64,000 nucleotides of DNA from Charina bottae (GCA_023362775.1 JALMGJ010000029.1:5026268-5090267), one strand, 5' to 3'. Numbered from the stretch's first letter, positions 12,472-23,837 are shown. Notes: generated by a model not told the origin, from the letters alone. Numbers and translations are program-made.

Positions 12472-13515
12472 TTAAAAGCTCTTTTTTAAATCCACTCCGG
12501 TAGCTCCCATCTCCGATAAGTCCTCACTCTTTTCCTTATCTTTAAATGTCTCTTTCATTTCTTCCAGAACATTAGATACTTCACTCATATCTGTCATATA
12601 TTTCTCTATGAAGGCCTTTGCTTTCAAAATGGAATTTATTTTAAATCTTTGTTCTTTAAAAGTGAAAGATACTCCTTCTATTCTTTCCCATCTAAATAAT
12701 ATGTTATTTTGCTTTAATTTATCTGTAAAGAAGGAGTATTCTTTTCTTTTTCTTAATATTCTTAATGGGACTTCTTTTAAGACAATTATCTCTTTCCCTG
12801 CTATATTTAATCTGTCACTGTAGTGCTTCTTCAAAATTTGTTCTTTTGTAACTTTCCTCACAAAATATATCAATATGTCTCTTGGCACTTTTTTCTCTCT
12901 AGCGTAACGTGAGTTAATTCTAAAGATTTTATCTATTTCTGAATCCAGATCTTCTTCTTCTATCTGTAAGTATTGAGCTAAAGCACCAACTATATATTCT
13001 CTCGTATTCTCATCTGACTTTTCTGGAACTCCTCTCAATCTCAATATGAATTCTTTTTCTCTCATTTCTGCTAAAGCGATGGCATCTAAATTGTATTCCA
13101 TATCTTTAATAATAGATTCTGATTTAATCTCTAATTTCTTTACTTGTTCTTGTGTCTCTTTAGATTCCCCTGATAAGGTATTTACTACCTCTTTAATATT
13201 TTGTATTTCTTTTCTAAATTCTTCTTTTAAGTCTTCTTTCATCGCTTCCATTTTTTTATCTACTTGTTGACCTAAATTGTTGATTTTTTTCCCCATTTTT
13301 ATATCCAAGGAGGTAATTGAATCGTCCATCTTTTTCAGGGTAGCAGTTGAGTCATCAATTTTTTGGTTCAGTGCTGCAATCGCATCCAATATTTTTTTCA
13401 TGTCTGATGCTGGTACTTCAGAAGATGATGCGATGGAATCAGTAGGCATTCTCCCTGTTTCTTTCTCCTTTTCCTTATCTCTGTCTCTCTTCACTCTTGC
13501 AGACAGAGTGGCCAT
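12472..13515 (-). CDS. L1 ORF1 protein
   Basis: ORF1 is 347 codons from ATG at 13513-13515 (MATLSARVKRDRDKEKEKE). ORF1p is the L1 RNA-binding chaperone that packages its own transcript. A basic N-terminus is followed by a coiled coil of roughly residues 50-150 (ALNQKIDDSTATLKKMDDS and further heptads). Next come an RRM-like domain (FILRLRGVPEKSDENTRE) and a C-terminal domain (DILIYFVRKVTKEQIL, then RKEYSFFTDKLKQNN). An upstream in-frame extension to 13581 is open but lies in what looks like 5' UTR, so I prefer the 13515 start. The frame has no break, and the stop is 13 bases before ORF2. Confidence 0.85.
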   Translation of the reverse strand: MATLSARVKRDRDKEKEKETGRMPTDSIASSSEVPASDMKKILDAIAALNQKIDDSTATLKKMDDSITSLDIKMGKKINNLGQQVDKKMEAMKEDLKEEFRKEIQNIKEVVNTLSGESKETQEQVKKLEIKSESIIKDMEYNLDAIALAEMREKEFILRLRGVPEKSDENTREYIVGALAQYLQIEEEDLDSEIDKIFRINSRYAREKKVPRDILIYFVRKVTKEQILKKHYSDRLNIAGKEIIVLKEVPLRILRKRKEYSFFTDKLKQNNILFRWERIEGVSFTFKEQRFKINSILKAKAFIEKYMTDMSEVSNVLEEMKETFKDKEKSEDLSEMGATGVDLKKSF

Positions 13516-14774
13516 ATTGCGTGAAGTATTCCTGTAAAAAAGAGAGAGAAAAAAATAACGGAAGACAAAAGGGAACAGCAACAGACAACAAAAAAAAGAA
13601 GGAAGGAAAAAAAGGGAGGTGAAAGAGGGAGGATAAAAAAAAATTATTCAAAAATTCAAAAGCAAAAGGTGAATAGGAAAAGGAAAAGAAAAAAAAATTC
13701 AATATACAGTAAAAATTAAAAAGTAAAAATAATACTACCTTTTCTTAAAAGTTGTTGCATAAAAAAAAGGACAGAGTGTACTTTGGTAAAATCAACAATT
13801 CTCATATAGAAAAAATAAAAGATAAAAGTACAACGGGTATTTCCTTTAACTGTAGTCAAAATATCCTTGAAGAATTTTAATAACAATCCAGCTCTCAGGC
13901 AAACTTATAATCAGAAGTCTCAAAGAGGAGAGAGGAAAAAAATCAAAAAAAAAAAAAAAAGAGGGGGGGAAAGGAGAGCTTCAGCTCTAGATGTCTCTCT
14001 CCAGGGTAAAATATAACGAATAAGTCTATTAAAATCCCATATAGTAAGGAAATTCATAAAACTGTTCAAGGCAAAGGAACTCCAAAAATACCCTTATAAT
14101 CCAAATAATCCAAATAATATCCAAACACATTGCAGGAGAAAAAAAGAGAAAAAAGCCATATCAAGATGAAAAACAGAAATAAAATAAAATAAAAGGCAGA
14201 CCATTAATCCATTTGAATTCAAAATCCAAAGAGGAAAATAGATTAGTCCCACATAAGTAGATAAGCCATTTGTCAATAGTCAATGTCACTCAATATCACT
14301 TAGCTCCGAGTAAAGTCATTATTCTTTAAACTCCCACCATTTTCTCAAGTCGTCTTGGCAAGAAGGTTACACAAGCACCAGCAATATCAATGAATCATGT
14401 CCATAGAAGGATCTTAGCAAATAATACGTAAAACTAAAATAAACACAAATATAAATCAGTGACTAAAAGTGCTGAATTTAGGTGTTACTTATCTGAAAAG
14501 ATTTCGCGGTTTCCTGTAGAGCAAAAACGATGATTCTTCCAGTCGCCTTCGCTGCTACAATTTCCTTTTTCCCATGGTGGAAAGACAGGAATTGGGAAAG
14601 AGCAGCGATTCAGCGACCCTTGTGGTTTATCTTCTGATCCCCTTCTCTTCAAAGGGGAGATTTCAGCAGTTTCTGTCTCTTTAAGAACTGCTGCAGCCAG
14701 GCAAACCGCGGAGCCGAGACAGGAGCGCTCGGTTCAACACACCGACATCTTCAGCACCCGGAAGCGATCTCCTC
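13516..14774 (-). promoter_or_regulatory. L1 5' UTR
   Basis: The sequence between the 5' target-site duplication and ORF1 has a GC-richer start (14640-14774, with GGAGCCGAGACAGGAGCG-type sequence read in plus) and then A-rich sequence with an A run near 13940. In L1 elements this region carries the internal promoter; that role is inferred from position. Confidence 0.55.
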
Positions 14775-14791
14775 AGCAGTGTTTATTTCTT

Positions 14792-15803
14792 GATGGATGT
14801 TTGCAAACCCTAGGAAACTTTGCAATTGCCTCCTGGTTTTGGGGGGTTCCCAAGCCACCACATCCCATATTTTTCCCAGATCCATTTCAATCCCTCTGCT
14901 CGATACCCGATACCCCAGGTAGTCTAATTGCTCTTTGTGAAATTCACATTTAGACAGTTTCACATACAATTGATTTTCCAGTATGCATTTCAATACCTCC
15001 TGAACCAACCGTACATGTTCCTCCGGTGTCTCCGAGTAGATCAAAATATTGTCCAAATAGACTAATACTCCCCGATATAAAAATTTGTGCAACACTTCAT
15101 TAATTAAATGCATGAAGACCCCAGGCCCACCTTTTAGCCCAAAGGGCATTACCAAATACTGAAAACAACCTAATTGACAATTAAATGCTGTTTTCCACTC
15201 ATCCCTTTCCCAAATTCGAACTCGGAAATACGGTTCTCTTAAGTCTAGTTTGGTGAATACTTTGCCTTTTGATAGGTGCACCAACATATCTGTCATCATG
15301 GGTAGAGGGTACTTATTTGATGTGCAGATAGCATTCAATCCCTGGTAGTCTGTGCATAAGCGCAGCGACCCATCTTTCTTTTCCCTAAACATGACTGGTG
15401 CTGCCATTGGTGAGGTTGCTGGTCAGATAAAGCCTTGTTCTAAGTTTTTGTCTATGAACTCCCACAGTGCCTCTAGTTCCTTGGGAGTCATAGAATACAG
15501 TTTGGACTGAGGTAGTTCAGCGCCCGGTTCCAACTCAATAGTGCAGTCCGATTTTCTATGCGGCAGGAGCTGGTTGGATTCAGTTTCCCCGAACACTTCC
15601 TTTAGATCGTGATATTGGGCAGAAATGAGGTCAACCTCCTCCCCTTGCGATCCATCTCCCTCTTCAGTTGCTGCGCCTATCAGTTCGATTTCATTCTCAT
15701 GTTCGCCAGGTTCAAATCCTCCATACGTTCCGTTCTTGAAAATCATCTGCCTGGTTGACCAATTTATTTGAGGATTTTGGTCTCTCAACCAAGCTAGTCC
15801 CAA
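14792..15803 (-). pseudogene. gypsy reverse transcriptase region
   Basis: Two open segments in one frame, split by a TGA at 15423-15425, encode the RT palm. Recognisable blocks are PVMFREKKDGSLRLCTDYQ, KYPLPMMTDML, FTKLDLR, QYLVMPFGLKG and LDYLGYRVSSRGIEMD, ending at FLGFAN. The catalytic box reads YLDN rather than YLDD (Asn codon at 15048-15050), which removes an active-site aspartate. The RT is followed at once by foreign sequence (see the 57-bp filler), then the L1 insertion. RNase H is missing. Confidence 0.88.
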
Positions 15804-16049
15804 CTAGCTGATGGGCTGATCTGAAGTGGGGGCTACAATAAATCTCAACGTCTCTTTGTGAGTTCCTATTCTCATCCAGACCACTTCAGTGCAATATTCC
15901 ACTGGGCCCCCTTTCATCTCTGACCCATCAAGTTGAATGAAGTTGATGGGTTTAGGTAATTGCTTTACTTTTAATCTTAGACCAGACACTAAAGCAGGAT
16001 GGATTAGACATCCTGTACAGCCCAAATCCAGTAACCCTGCTAAATTCAT
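15804..16049 (-). pseudogene. gypsy protease region
   Basis: The frame includes a retropepsin-like start, AGLLDLGCTGCLIHP; the usual D-S/T-G catalytic triad reads DLG followed by CTG, so it is altered. It ends in a TAG, but the next segment continues in the same frame, so this is a premature stop within pol. Confidence 0.65.
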
Positions 16050-16768
16050 GCTGCTCTGGCCTCTTAAAGTCTTTTTAAATTTATCAACATCGTTGAACAG
16101 GTTCCACTCACCATGGAATCCTCACGCCTCTTCTTAGTCACCTGCCCCTCGGCACTCAGCACAGGTTCCGTCCATTTCCCACCAGCTGGAACTCCTCATC
16201 TGTTGAGCTTTCAACCTCTGGAGAGGCTTCGCAGAACCTCCTCTCATTCGAAGCTGCCACTGCCCCTTTGTTCTTTGCTCCAAGTGCCTTGGTGCTTTTC
16301 TCTCTGGCTTTAGGCATTGTTGGGTTTGTGTACTGCGGGAAATTGGTGATGTGATGCCCTTCTTTTCTGCATTTAAAGCAAAGACCCTTTTTTGCCCACC
16401 ATTCTTTCTCCTCTCCCCATGATTTACAGTTTGTCCACTTCTCAGGGGGAAGGGTTGAACTGTGCGGTCGTCTCTCTGATGTTTGGGCTCACTGCTGTCA
16501 TCTGAAGTGAATTCGCATGTCCTCCACCTCGCCAGCCAGGCAAATCCACCCCTTCAATGTTCCGGGATCCCCTCTGGCTAGGGACCACTCCAGGATTTCT
16601 GGATGTTGCCCCCCCTTGGAAATACTCAATTTTTAATTACTCTGGCCAGTCTGTTAGTTTTCCCGCCAGTCTCCTGAATTCTGTGGCATATTTGGAAACT
16701 GACTGGCTCCCTTGTTTGATGCCCTGCAAACTAGTTTTGGCTTTTATTTTGATGAGGGGATCTTCAAA
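16050..16768 (-). pseudogene. gypsy gag remainder with altered zinc knuckle
   Basis: Translation on the minus strand past the gag stop continues with gag-like sequence. Near 16322-16395 it reads CFKCRKEGHHITNF. This has the spacing of a CCHC nucleic-acid-binding knuckle, but the last cysteine is phenylalanine. The region has no long open frame and links gag to the protease frame. Confidence 0.6.
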
Positions 16769-17620
16769 TCATTCTCTCAGGGCACTCATGAATTCATTAA
16801 AGTCCTCTAGCTCTGCAGCCTCCGGGTCATGCAATCCTATAAGCCACTCTACTGCTTCTAGCTCGAGGTGGGCTGAAACGTACCGCATCTTGGAGCCTTC
16901 ATTGGGGAATAGTTCCTCACACTCTTCCATAAACCCTTTTACATGGGTTAGGAAACAAGCTAAATTTTTTGGATCCCCATTGAACTTTACCTTCAAGTCC
17001 CTCACTCCAAACAATGCGTCTGGACTCGAGGTTCGTGTTACTGCTCCGCTTCGGGGCCGGCTGCATTGCAGACTTGCCCGCAATGAGGGGAGTGCCCTCA
17101 CTGGGTCGTTCCATTCTCGGCTCTCTTCAGCTGCCGATTCTTCCCTCTCGCTCTCTGGGGATGTCTCTTCATCCGCAGCCCTCGCACGAGCTGCCATCTC
17201 TCTTTCCAAAAGGTGGAGGATCAAATCGACCACTCCTTCTAGGTGCAACATCCGATCCTCCATGCTGTCCATTTTTTGTTCCAGCGTTTCTATTTGCTGG
17301 TCCACCACCACCCGGTTGGAGTGGGAACCCCTTCCCTTGGTTACCCACTGATCCGTGTACCGCTCCACACCTCCCCCAATTTCGGCCGCCCAATCATACT
17401 TATTCTTTTTGGAGGTGCTGGGTTGGGGCGTACTCTTTAGTTGGGTTCTTTGTCTCTCTGGCTGTTTCTGGTAGGTTTGCTCGGTTGAGGTCATTGGGAT
17501 TTGGTGTTCTCCTTCTGCCGACTGGCTGACTTTTTGCTTTGTGCGTTCTTGTTTGCTCAAGCCAGGACCCTTTCCTTTGGACTCTCTGCTCTCACCTCCC
17601 AATATCAGAAGGGCATTCAC
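16769..17620 (-). pseudogene. gypsy gag (N-terminal and capsid part)
   Basis: The frame is open for about 283 codons. It starts with a low-complexity polar region, then a predicted coiled coil (heptad-like VVDQQIETLEQKMDSMEDR), an acidic stretch, and a capsid-like segment (FNGDPKNLACFLTHVKGFME, then LELEAVEWLIGLHDP). It ends at a TGA inside the capsid domain. More gag follows downstream in the 16050-16768 stretch, so the stop is a nonsense change. No ATG is obvious at the beginning, so the true start is unsure. Confidence 0.75.
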
Positions 17621-17703
17621 GGAGTCTGAAATTTATAGTTGTGGATCTTCCTCGCTAAACTGGTCATTTACGGGTAAGGCATCCATATTGACTTGAATCT
17701 TTC

Positions 17704-18454
17704 TGTGAGTCTCCGATCCTTCAACTAATAAATGAAATGAAACACACGCCACATAGGATATGTAAAAGCTTTATTTACAGTGAACCATACATTTCACTTT
17801 AAAGCACAGTTTTCCAAACTGTGTGTCATGACACAATACTGTGTCGCCTGCGGGGCCCAGGTGTGTTGCGTCAAAACCTGGAAGTGCTGATGGCGCGCCA
17901 CTGCCGCGTGCCATTGCGCGCATGGTGGTGGCGGGCCATCAGCGCTTCCGGGTTTACACACGGCACACAAGGACACCGCTGTGGCACGTGAAAATCTGAA
18001 AGTACCGCAGCAGCGGCAGCGTGCAAAAACCCGAAAGCACTGCAGTGCCGCTTCCGGGTTTTTGCACGCCACTGCAGGTGCGGCGCTTCCAGGTTTTCTT
18101 GTGTGCCACCGTTGGTGTGTCGCCACGGGAAACGTTTGGAAAGCCCTGTTTTAAAGATTCAAGTGAGATATAGTACAAGATCATGCAGCTTAATAGGTTC
18201 CCAATTTTCCCCCTCCCCTTAGAATGTGTTAATCAATTACATTCCTCTCTGTCTCTCACCTGCTCCATGCCGGCCAGTGCTTTCTGTTGATGGTGCTGAA
18301 TGCCTTTCGGCTAATCCACACCTCTCGGTGATTTGTCTGACTGGCAGCTTTGCTGCTGAGTTCCTTCCTACTGAAAGCTTTGGCGCCTTGGCTAGGTGAT
18401 GTGCTCAGGTGACCTACTATACCATGGCAGGGTGGCATGGGTGCCACCATGACA
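17704..18454 (-). repeat. 5' LTR of the gypsy element, with MITE insertion
   Basis: This LTR matches the one at 6491-6892 on both sides of a 344-bp hAT insertion that accounts for its greater length (751 bp). I could not recognise a standard tRNA primer site just inside it. Confidence 0.92.
17805..18148. mobile_element. hAT MITE (CAGRGCTTTCCAAA family) inside gypsy LTR
   Basis: The ends CACAGTTTTCCAAACTG and TTTGGAAAGCCCTG are imperfect inverted repeats, and the flanks CTTTAAAG / TTTTAAAG are an 8-bp duplication. The sister LTR has the empty site. The interior is GC-rich with many TGTGTCGC-like motifs and no coding frame. Confidence 0.9.
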
Positions 18455-20289
18455 CTTATCTTCAGGGTGCTTCACCAAGATTTTTTGACAAGTCCATGTG
18501 TTGAGAGAAAGACATGAAATCATGTACTCAGATGAATGTTAAAGGTGTCACTAATGCCCTTTTCAAAAAATCATTCGCTGCAGCCCTCTTTCACCTTCAG
18601 TCTCTCCTTGGCTCGATCCTTCTGTTTTTAAGCAATGGAAGAATACATCAGCAGACTTTTTCTATCTTTCTCCCCCTGAGGTTTCATGATTGTTCTCGAA
18701 CTGATTCAGTGGAGCAAAATATTGGGAAGCAAAATAATGTGATGCAATGGTCCTTGATCTCTACTAGGATGAGGGATTTGCAAATGTGAAAGAATCTGTA
18801 CAGACGTAGAATACAATTAGGTAAACCAGGTCTGCAGAGTTTACATGGTCATGTTTTGTTTGTTGTTGTTTGCTGGAATGCTGACATCCACCAACTGTGG
18901 CCGGGTTCATAATAGTAGCATAAGCGGCAAGACATAACTAAGAAATAAGAAACAGGGCACATCTGAATACCTGCTTATCTTAGAACAATGTGTAGTCCAT
19001 CCACATATATATCAGTGACTGATTTTCTTCAGTGCTTTGTTATTAGCAGCCTCATATAAGGATAAACACAACTTGTTTCTTGTGTTAGATATGTGAGCCC
19101 ACAAATACCAGCTATGTCTCCTGCTACATTCCCTGCCCCGCCCATCTATGCCTGCTTGCTTTAAAGGGAAGTTGGCATGATGGTTTCTTACCTTGTCTGC
19201 ATTTACAAGAATACTTTTAGGAAGCAGATAAGACTAAAATGGTGGGTGTACTCACTTGACAAAAACAACAACAGCAAGCAAAGATACATTTGGAGGACAA
19301 TGAGCATCCCAAACAACGGGGTTGCCCACATTTTTGCAACCTACATCAGGTAGACCTGCTTGTCCCCTATGTGGAGAAAAAATCCTATGTCCCATATTGT
19401 GACTAGGGATGCCTCCTTTCACAATGGCCATCTTGTGAGAACACCCATAATACAATCTGAACATTCCAGATATGCTCACTAACTTTAAAATGTTGCCAAT
19501 AGCAATGCTTCATTTATGAATTACCCAGAGATCAACTAACACATTCTGATCTATCTTCTGCATATCTCTGCTGACCAACATGTAAGTCATCTAACAATTC
19601 TAGAGTTGCTAGATCTCAGGACTTGAATTAATATTTTATCATTTTTAGTATTCTTTGCAAGCTCCCTTTGGGTAGTACTAAAATCTCAGGATGAGACAGA
19701 AGCTATTTTCTGCTTGAACAGAACCCTTGATATGTGCTCCATCCAAACTGTAATCATTTTTACCCTTAAGAGAATTTTATAAATGATATGAATAAGGGTG
19801 GTGAGGAGAGAAAAAATGAAAGTCGTGTACTTGTTAACTAATCATGGCAAAAATGGAGCTGACATTCACACAATAGTTCATAAAACAGTCACGATTCCTT
19901 GAGGTAGTTGTAAATTGAGTGTTCAAAATGTGTAGTAACCTTATCACAGAAATCTAAAAAAAAATGCAAAGAAGTTGGTGGGGTGTCTTTGTTCTCTTCT
20001 ATGGTTTCAATTTAAAACAAGTTTTGGAAATTAGGATAAAGCCACCACTTTCTCCAATCAGCTATGGAAATAAAGAAATAATTGGTCAAATTTTCAAACC
20101 ACATTTACAGCCCTCAGTTGTGCAACCTGGAATCAGGAAGTTCTGGAAAAGGGAAGGACTAAGATGGTGTGTGATGTGAAGTGGGAAGTCATTGGCTCAA
20201 ATCACCTTAGCTACAAAGTTCAAAAACTCACTAGTTTACTCTTAGGACAAATTCTGGGTAAATTTAAGTGTATATTGATGACAACTTCT

Positions 20290-20500
20290 AGTTGACCTTG
20301 TCAGATCCCAGAAGCGAAACAAGGTCAACAGGGATTAGTACTTGGGTTAACCCTTAGAAGTCCAGGGCTGTTGGCTGGTTAGACTGGAAAGTGGAAAAAA
20401 CAGAAGAAAGCAGTGGAAAACCGCATAGGTAAAACTGCCAAGAAAGCTGCATGGAAGTAGGCAACAGGAGACAAACTTGACTTGAAAGGGTTCTACCTTT
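20290..20500 (+). repeat. 5S-rRNA-type SINE
   Basis: CCCAGAAGCGAAACAAGGTC followed by AGGGATTAGTACTTGGG resembles the internal control region of 5S rRNA (GAAGC...AGGGTC...TAGTACTTGGATGGG). The body and tail follow. Confidence 0.65.
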
Positions 20501-21198
20501 CTATTTTGCACTAAGCTACAATGGGAAAACTAGTTTTTTTTTTTACAAAAAAAAATTGATCCCACAAGACTGAAGTCTGCCCACCCCAAGGTAAAAGATC
20601 AGTTTTTGTATGTAACATGAAAGATAATAGAGAGTCAGACATAAGTATTCTGAAAAATCCCCCTTCGTCTTACACTGGATGTCACATTTTGAATTCTTCA
20701 CATCTCAAGAAGATGTAAGTTACAATAGCAAGTGTTTACCCAGCTAATTCCCAGTTGGACATGTTTTACATGTGTACCTAAGCTACTGAAGTATCATGTA
20801 TGAATGAACTTAGACATCAAAATGAATTAGTCAGGAAGTCACGACAAATGCAGTCCCTTCATGGAATATATGGCAAAAACTGGGCCAGACTTTTCTGAAT
20901 GTGCAAAATGGCCCTTAAAAACAGCTTCAGTGAACATAATATCTCTCTTAGAAAAGTCCAAGCAAGAGAGAAATACTTGGTATTTCTAGGGCTGCCCTGT
21001 TTATGTCCCACTCCTTAATTGGGATATGGGGAAGGATTCAAAATTGGTTATTAGGTTTTTAAGAAAGAATCTTCTGGTATAAGGATATCCATTAAGCTCC
21101 AAATCATTCAAAATCGGGCAGTCACAATAAAACTAGGTTAACTCATCAAAGCAATTTGCAGTTCCTACCAATTATTGCTATTAAAATAGTAAGGTATT

Positions 21199-21575
21199 GA
21201 TATTATTATATTATATATTATATTATATTATTATATTATATTATATTATATTATATTATATTATATTATTATATTATATTATATTATATTATATTATATT
21301 ATTATATTATATTATATTATATTATATTATATTATATTATATTATTATATTATATATAATATATATTATTATATAATATATAATTATATTATATTATATT
21401 ATATTATATTATATTATATTATATTATATTTATATTTCTAACTTATATCACCACCCATCTCCCCCCACAAGGGGACTCTGGGCGGTTATATTAATATATA
21501 TTATATTATATTATATTATATTATATTATATTATATTATATTATATTATATTTATTATATATTATATATTTTTAT
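21199..21575. repeat. (TTATA)n microsatellite on both sides of a LINE-type tail
   Basis: About 230 bp of TTATA repeats, then AACTTATATCACCACCCATC and GACTCTGGGCGGTTATATTA (21440-21492), then 80 bp more of the repeat. The middle resembles the 3' end of other elements here (near 3303 and 61549). Confidence 0.9.
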
Positions 21576-21670
21576 TTATTTATTTTTGACAGCATTGATG
21601 ATGCTCTGTATTCTCTGCTGCCATCTTGCTGCAAAGAAGAGATATGATTAGCATTTCAAAAACAGTTTGT

Positions 21671-21715
21671 TTCATTCATTCATTCATTCATTCATTCATT
21701 CATTCATTCATTCAT
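21671..21715. repeat. (ATTC)n microsatellite
   Basis: About 11 tandem ATTC units. Confidence 0.95.
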
Positions 21716-22884
21716 AGCAGGTCAGAGCAGACTTTGCTCATCACTTATTTCTCCCAGGCACTGGTATCCTAATTTAATTGGATAACTCTATTAATTTTTT
21801 TCTAATAAGAGCCCTGTTGGACAAACACTCACATCACGCTCACACAGGATGTTTTCATACAGTGCCAGGTCTACATGTTCGCAGCATCAGGCTAGCATCC
21901 TGCCAGATAAAGAAACTAGCCTCTCATGTGTGAATCAGTTCATAGACTTTCCTTTGAACTTCATGAGAAAAGCCAAGTGAAATGCCATTCAAATTTCTTA
22001 GATCTTAGACATCTGTGGGCTGAAGGAGGACAAGGCTTTAACAAGGCCGTAAATCTCAGTGGAACCAGGTGCTGCTCGCACTTATGTCTGGCCCTCTAAA
22101 CAGTTTGGCAGGTTTATATTCCATCCACTTCAATGGAGTGCATTAGAAGAATGTTTTAAGAATCACCTTGTGGTTCTTTAAAAGGCCCAGAGTTGGAGTG
22201 AGACTGTTGGAAAATATAGGCTTTTAATTTCCTTTATAATTAGAATTTGATTGCTAGTATAAATTAGCCTGCAATGCTGGCTGCTTCTGTGCAACCTATT
22301 TCCCAACGTGAATAACTTTAAATTAAATGACTCTTATCAACCCCAAGGCATCGGTGTTTAAAATTTCAGAGTGTGTTCCTGGAACTTGGGAATTATCAAT
22401 TAAACCGAATGGCATTTCTTTTTCAAACCATAGTTGAATGTTTATTATTCTTTTCCTTTTTTTAACAGCATTGGTCTCCCCCCCACCCCCAACAATGAAG
22501 ATGGTTGAGGAAAGCAAAATAGCAGTTGGCGGGAATGGGAGGTGGCGTTCAATATAGTATATATTCTCCAAAATGTAAAATATTTATATAAAATGCATAA
22601 TGTTGCGTTGCAATTTACACACATACATATACACACAAAGGCAATAAATTCCTTAAAATATGGGTCAGTAAATATTAGGGAATCTAGGAGGCCCATTCAT
22701 CCTTGGTGTTTCATGAATCCTTCAAAAGCTGGATGTGGCCCCAGGCATGGGCCTGTAGGTTTGGTGAGCCTGTGGTATCTTTTTATTCTGACATGACTAG
22801 GTCTATGAAGGTTCTCAGTCATCCAGGTGGAACAGTCTGTAGCTTGAATCATGTCAACTGGATTTCTATTTTCTCAGTGGAAAC

Positions 22885-22915
22885 GTTTCGCTCCTTATCC
22901 AAGGAGCTTCTTCAG
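22885..22915 (-). ncRNA. Hammerhead-like core, left arm
   Basis: The inverse copy of the 23020 core: CTGAAGA, a 7-bp stem, GAAAC on the minus strand. Confidence 0.45.
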
Positions 22916-23019
22916 TCTGAGCAAAGTTAGTAAGGGAAAAAAAAATAACCATGACCTAGCCCCAGGTGTAAGGTCACACAGCAACATATTTAAGGATTCC
23001 CTTACTAACTTTGCTCAGA

Positions 23020-23050
23020 CTGAAGAAGCTCCTTGGATAAGGAGCGAAAC
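23020..23050 (+). ncRNA. Hammerhead-like core, right arm
   Basis: CTGAAGA, the stem GCTCCTT / AAGGAGC with loop GGAT, then GAAAC. Flanking CTCAG and CTGAG can pair as helix I. Helix III is minimal. Confidence 0.45.
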
Positions 23051-23837
23051 GTTTCCCACTGAGAAAATAGAAATCCAGTTGACATGATTCAAGCTACAGA
23101 CATGACTAGGGTTATGTGGCTTAAGTTTGATTGTCCTTGGGTACCATTGTATTATTGTTGTTTATTATTATTTATTCTTGTTCTGCTGATTTTTTTAAAC
23201 TTGCGTTTACTGCCCAGAGTCGTGGCTATATTAATCGAAATAATAACAACAATAACAACTTGTGGATTCCCTAATAATTTCAGTAAGATCTGTGTGTTCA
23301 TCCCATTTCGTATACATTAATCTTTTGCCTCCACTTAGAATGCATAATAAAAGTCCCTCTTGTTTCTATGGCAAAATAATGGTTCAATTTTGATTCAACC
23401 AACTATTTTTGCCCCTGTGCAAAAAGACATCAGGAGTTCCCAAATTTTTAGAACTGGTGGGGATATTTGAAATGTTGAAGATATGTTGTGAGTACTCTCA
23501 CAAAATGGCTTCTGGGAGGAGGGGTCTTGCCCATTCACAAAATGGTTTCCCTAAGGATAAGGGGATAATACAAAGGATATATATACCCTAATTTCCTTTG
23601 CTTACCCTTGCTCTTGTGAGGGCAAATTACTTTGCAGCACCCCATTTTCCTACTGTTTTGTTGTAGTTTAATGCACAAAGTCAAACAAGAAGTCTGGTTC
23701 GCACATCAATGCCCCCCACAGACTATGTATGCCTGGGTTTGGTATGAATTCAGCAGCTAAAACTCCTGATCAGCCAAAGTCCTATAGTTATCTATCACAG
23801 AATTAGCCCAATAAAGCCTGGATCGTGTGAAATTATC

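Larger units (their letters stand above)
8433..14774 (-). mobile_element. Near full-length L1-clade LINE inserted in the gypsy element
   Basis: The 6342-bp element has a 5' UTR, ORF1, ORF2, a short 3' UTR and an A-rich tail, all on the minus strand. The 17-bp sequence AGCAGTGTTTATTTCTT occurs at 8416-8432 and 14775-14791, a perfect target-site duplication within the host gypsy sequence. The insertion is therefore intact at both ends, not 5' truncated. ORF1 is open, but ORF2 carries two frameshifts, so this copy is not autonomous. Confidence 0.95.
6491..18454 (-). mobile_element. Ty3/gypsy chromovirus-type LTR retrotransposon, interrupted and degraded
   Basis: Two LTRs beginning TGTGAG and ending GACA enclose gag, protease, reverse transcriptase and integrase regions, all on the minus strand. 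The 5-bp sequence CTTAT lies just outside both ends (6486-6490 and 18455-18459), so this is one insertion. The integrase ends in a chromodomain, which places it among the chromoviruses. An L1 (8433-14774) and a hAT MITE (17805-18148) inserted later. Without them the element is about 5.3 kb. There is almost no RNase H region between RT and integrase. In-frame stops in gag and pol and a frameshift in integrase show it is inactive. It lies in a GRM3 intron, opposite to the gene. Confidence 0.93.
18460..22800. other. GRM3 intron between gypsy and the first Penelope fragment
   Basis: No exon is seen. A dispersed repeat with CACAATGGCCATCTTGTGAG (19240-19490) resembles 23430-23590. The rest, apart from the listed SINE and microsatellites, is unremarkable. 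Confidence 0.55.
22801..23105. mobile_element. Penelope-like inverted-repeat fragment with hammerhead-like cores
   Basis: Two arms of about 130 bp run in opposite directions (GGTTCTCAGTCATCCAGGTG and its counterpart ending near 23100), around a short centre with TAACCATGACCTAGCCCC. Each arm has CTGAAGA, a 7-bp stem (GCTCCTT / AAGGAGC) and GAAAC. The assignment to Penelope-like elements rests on recalled family features. Confidence 0.65.
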
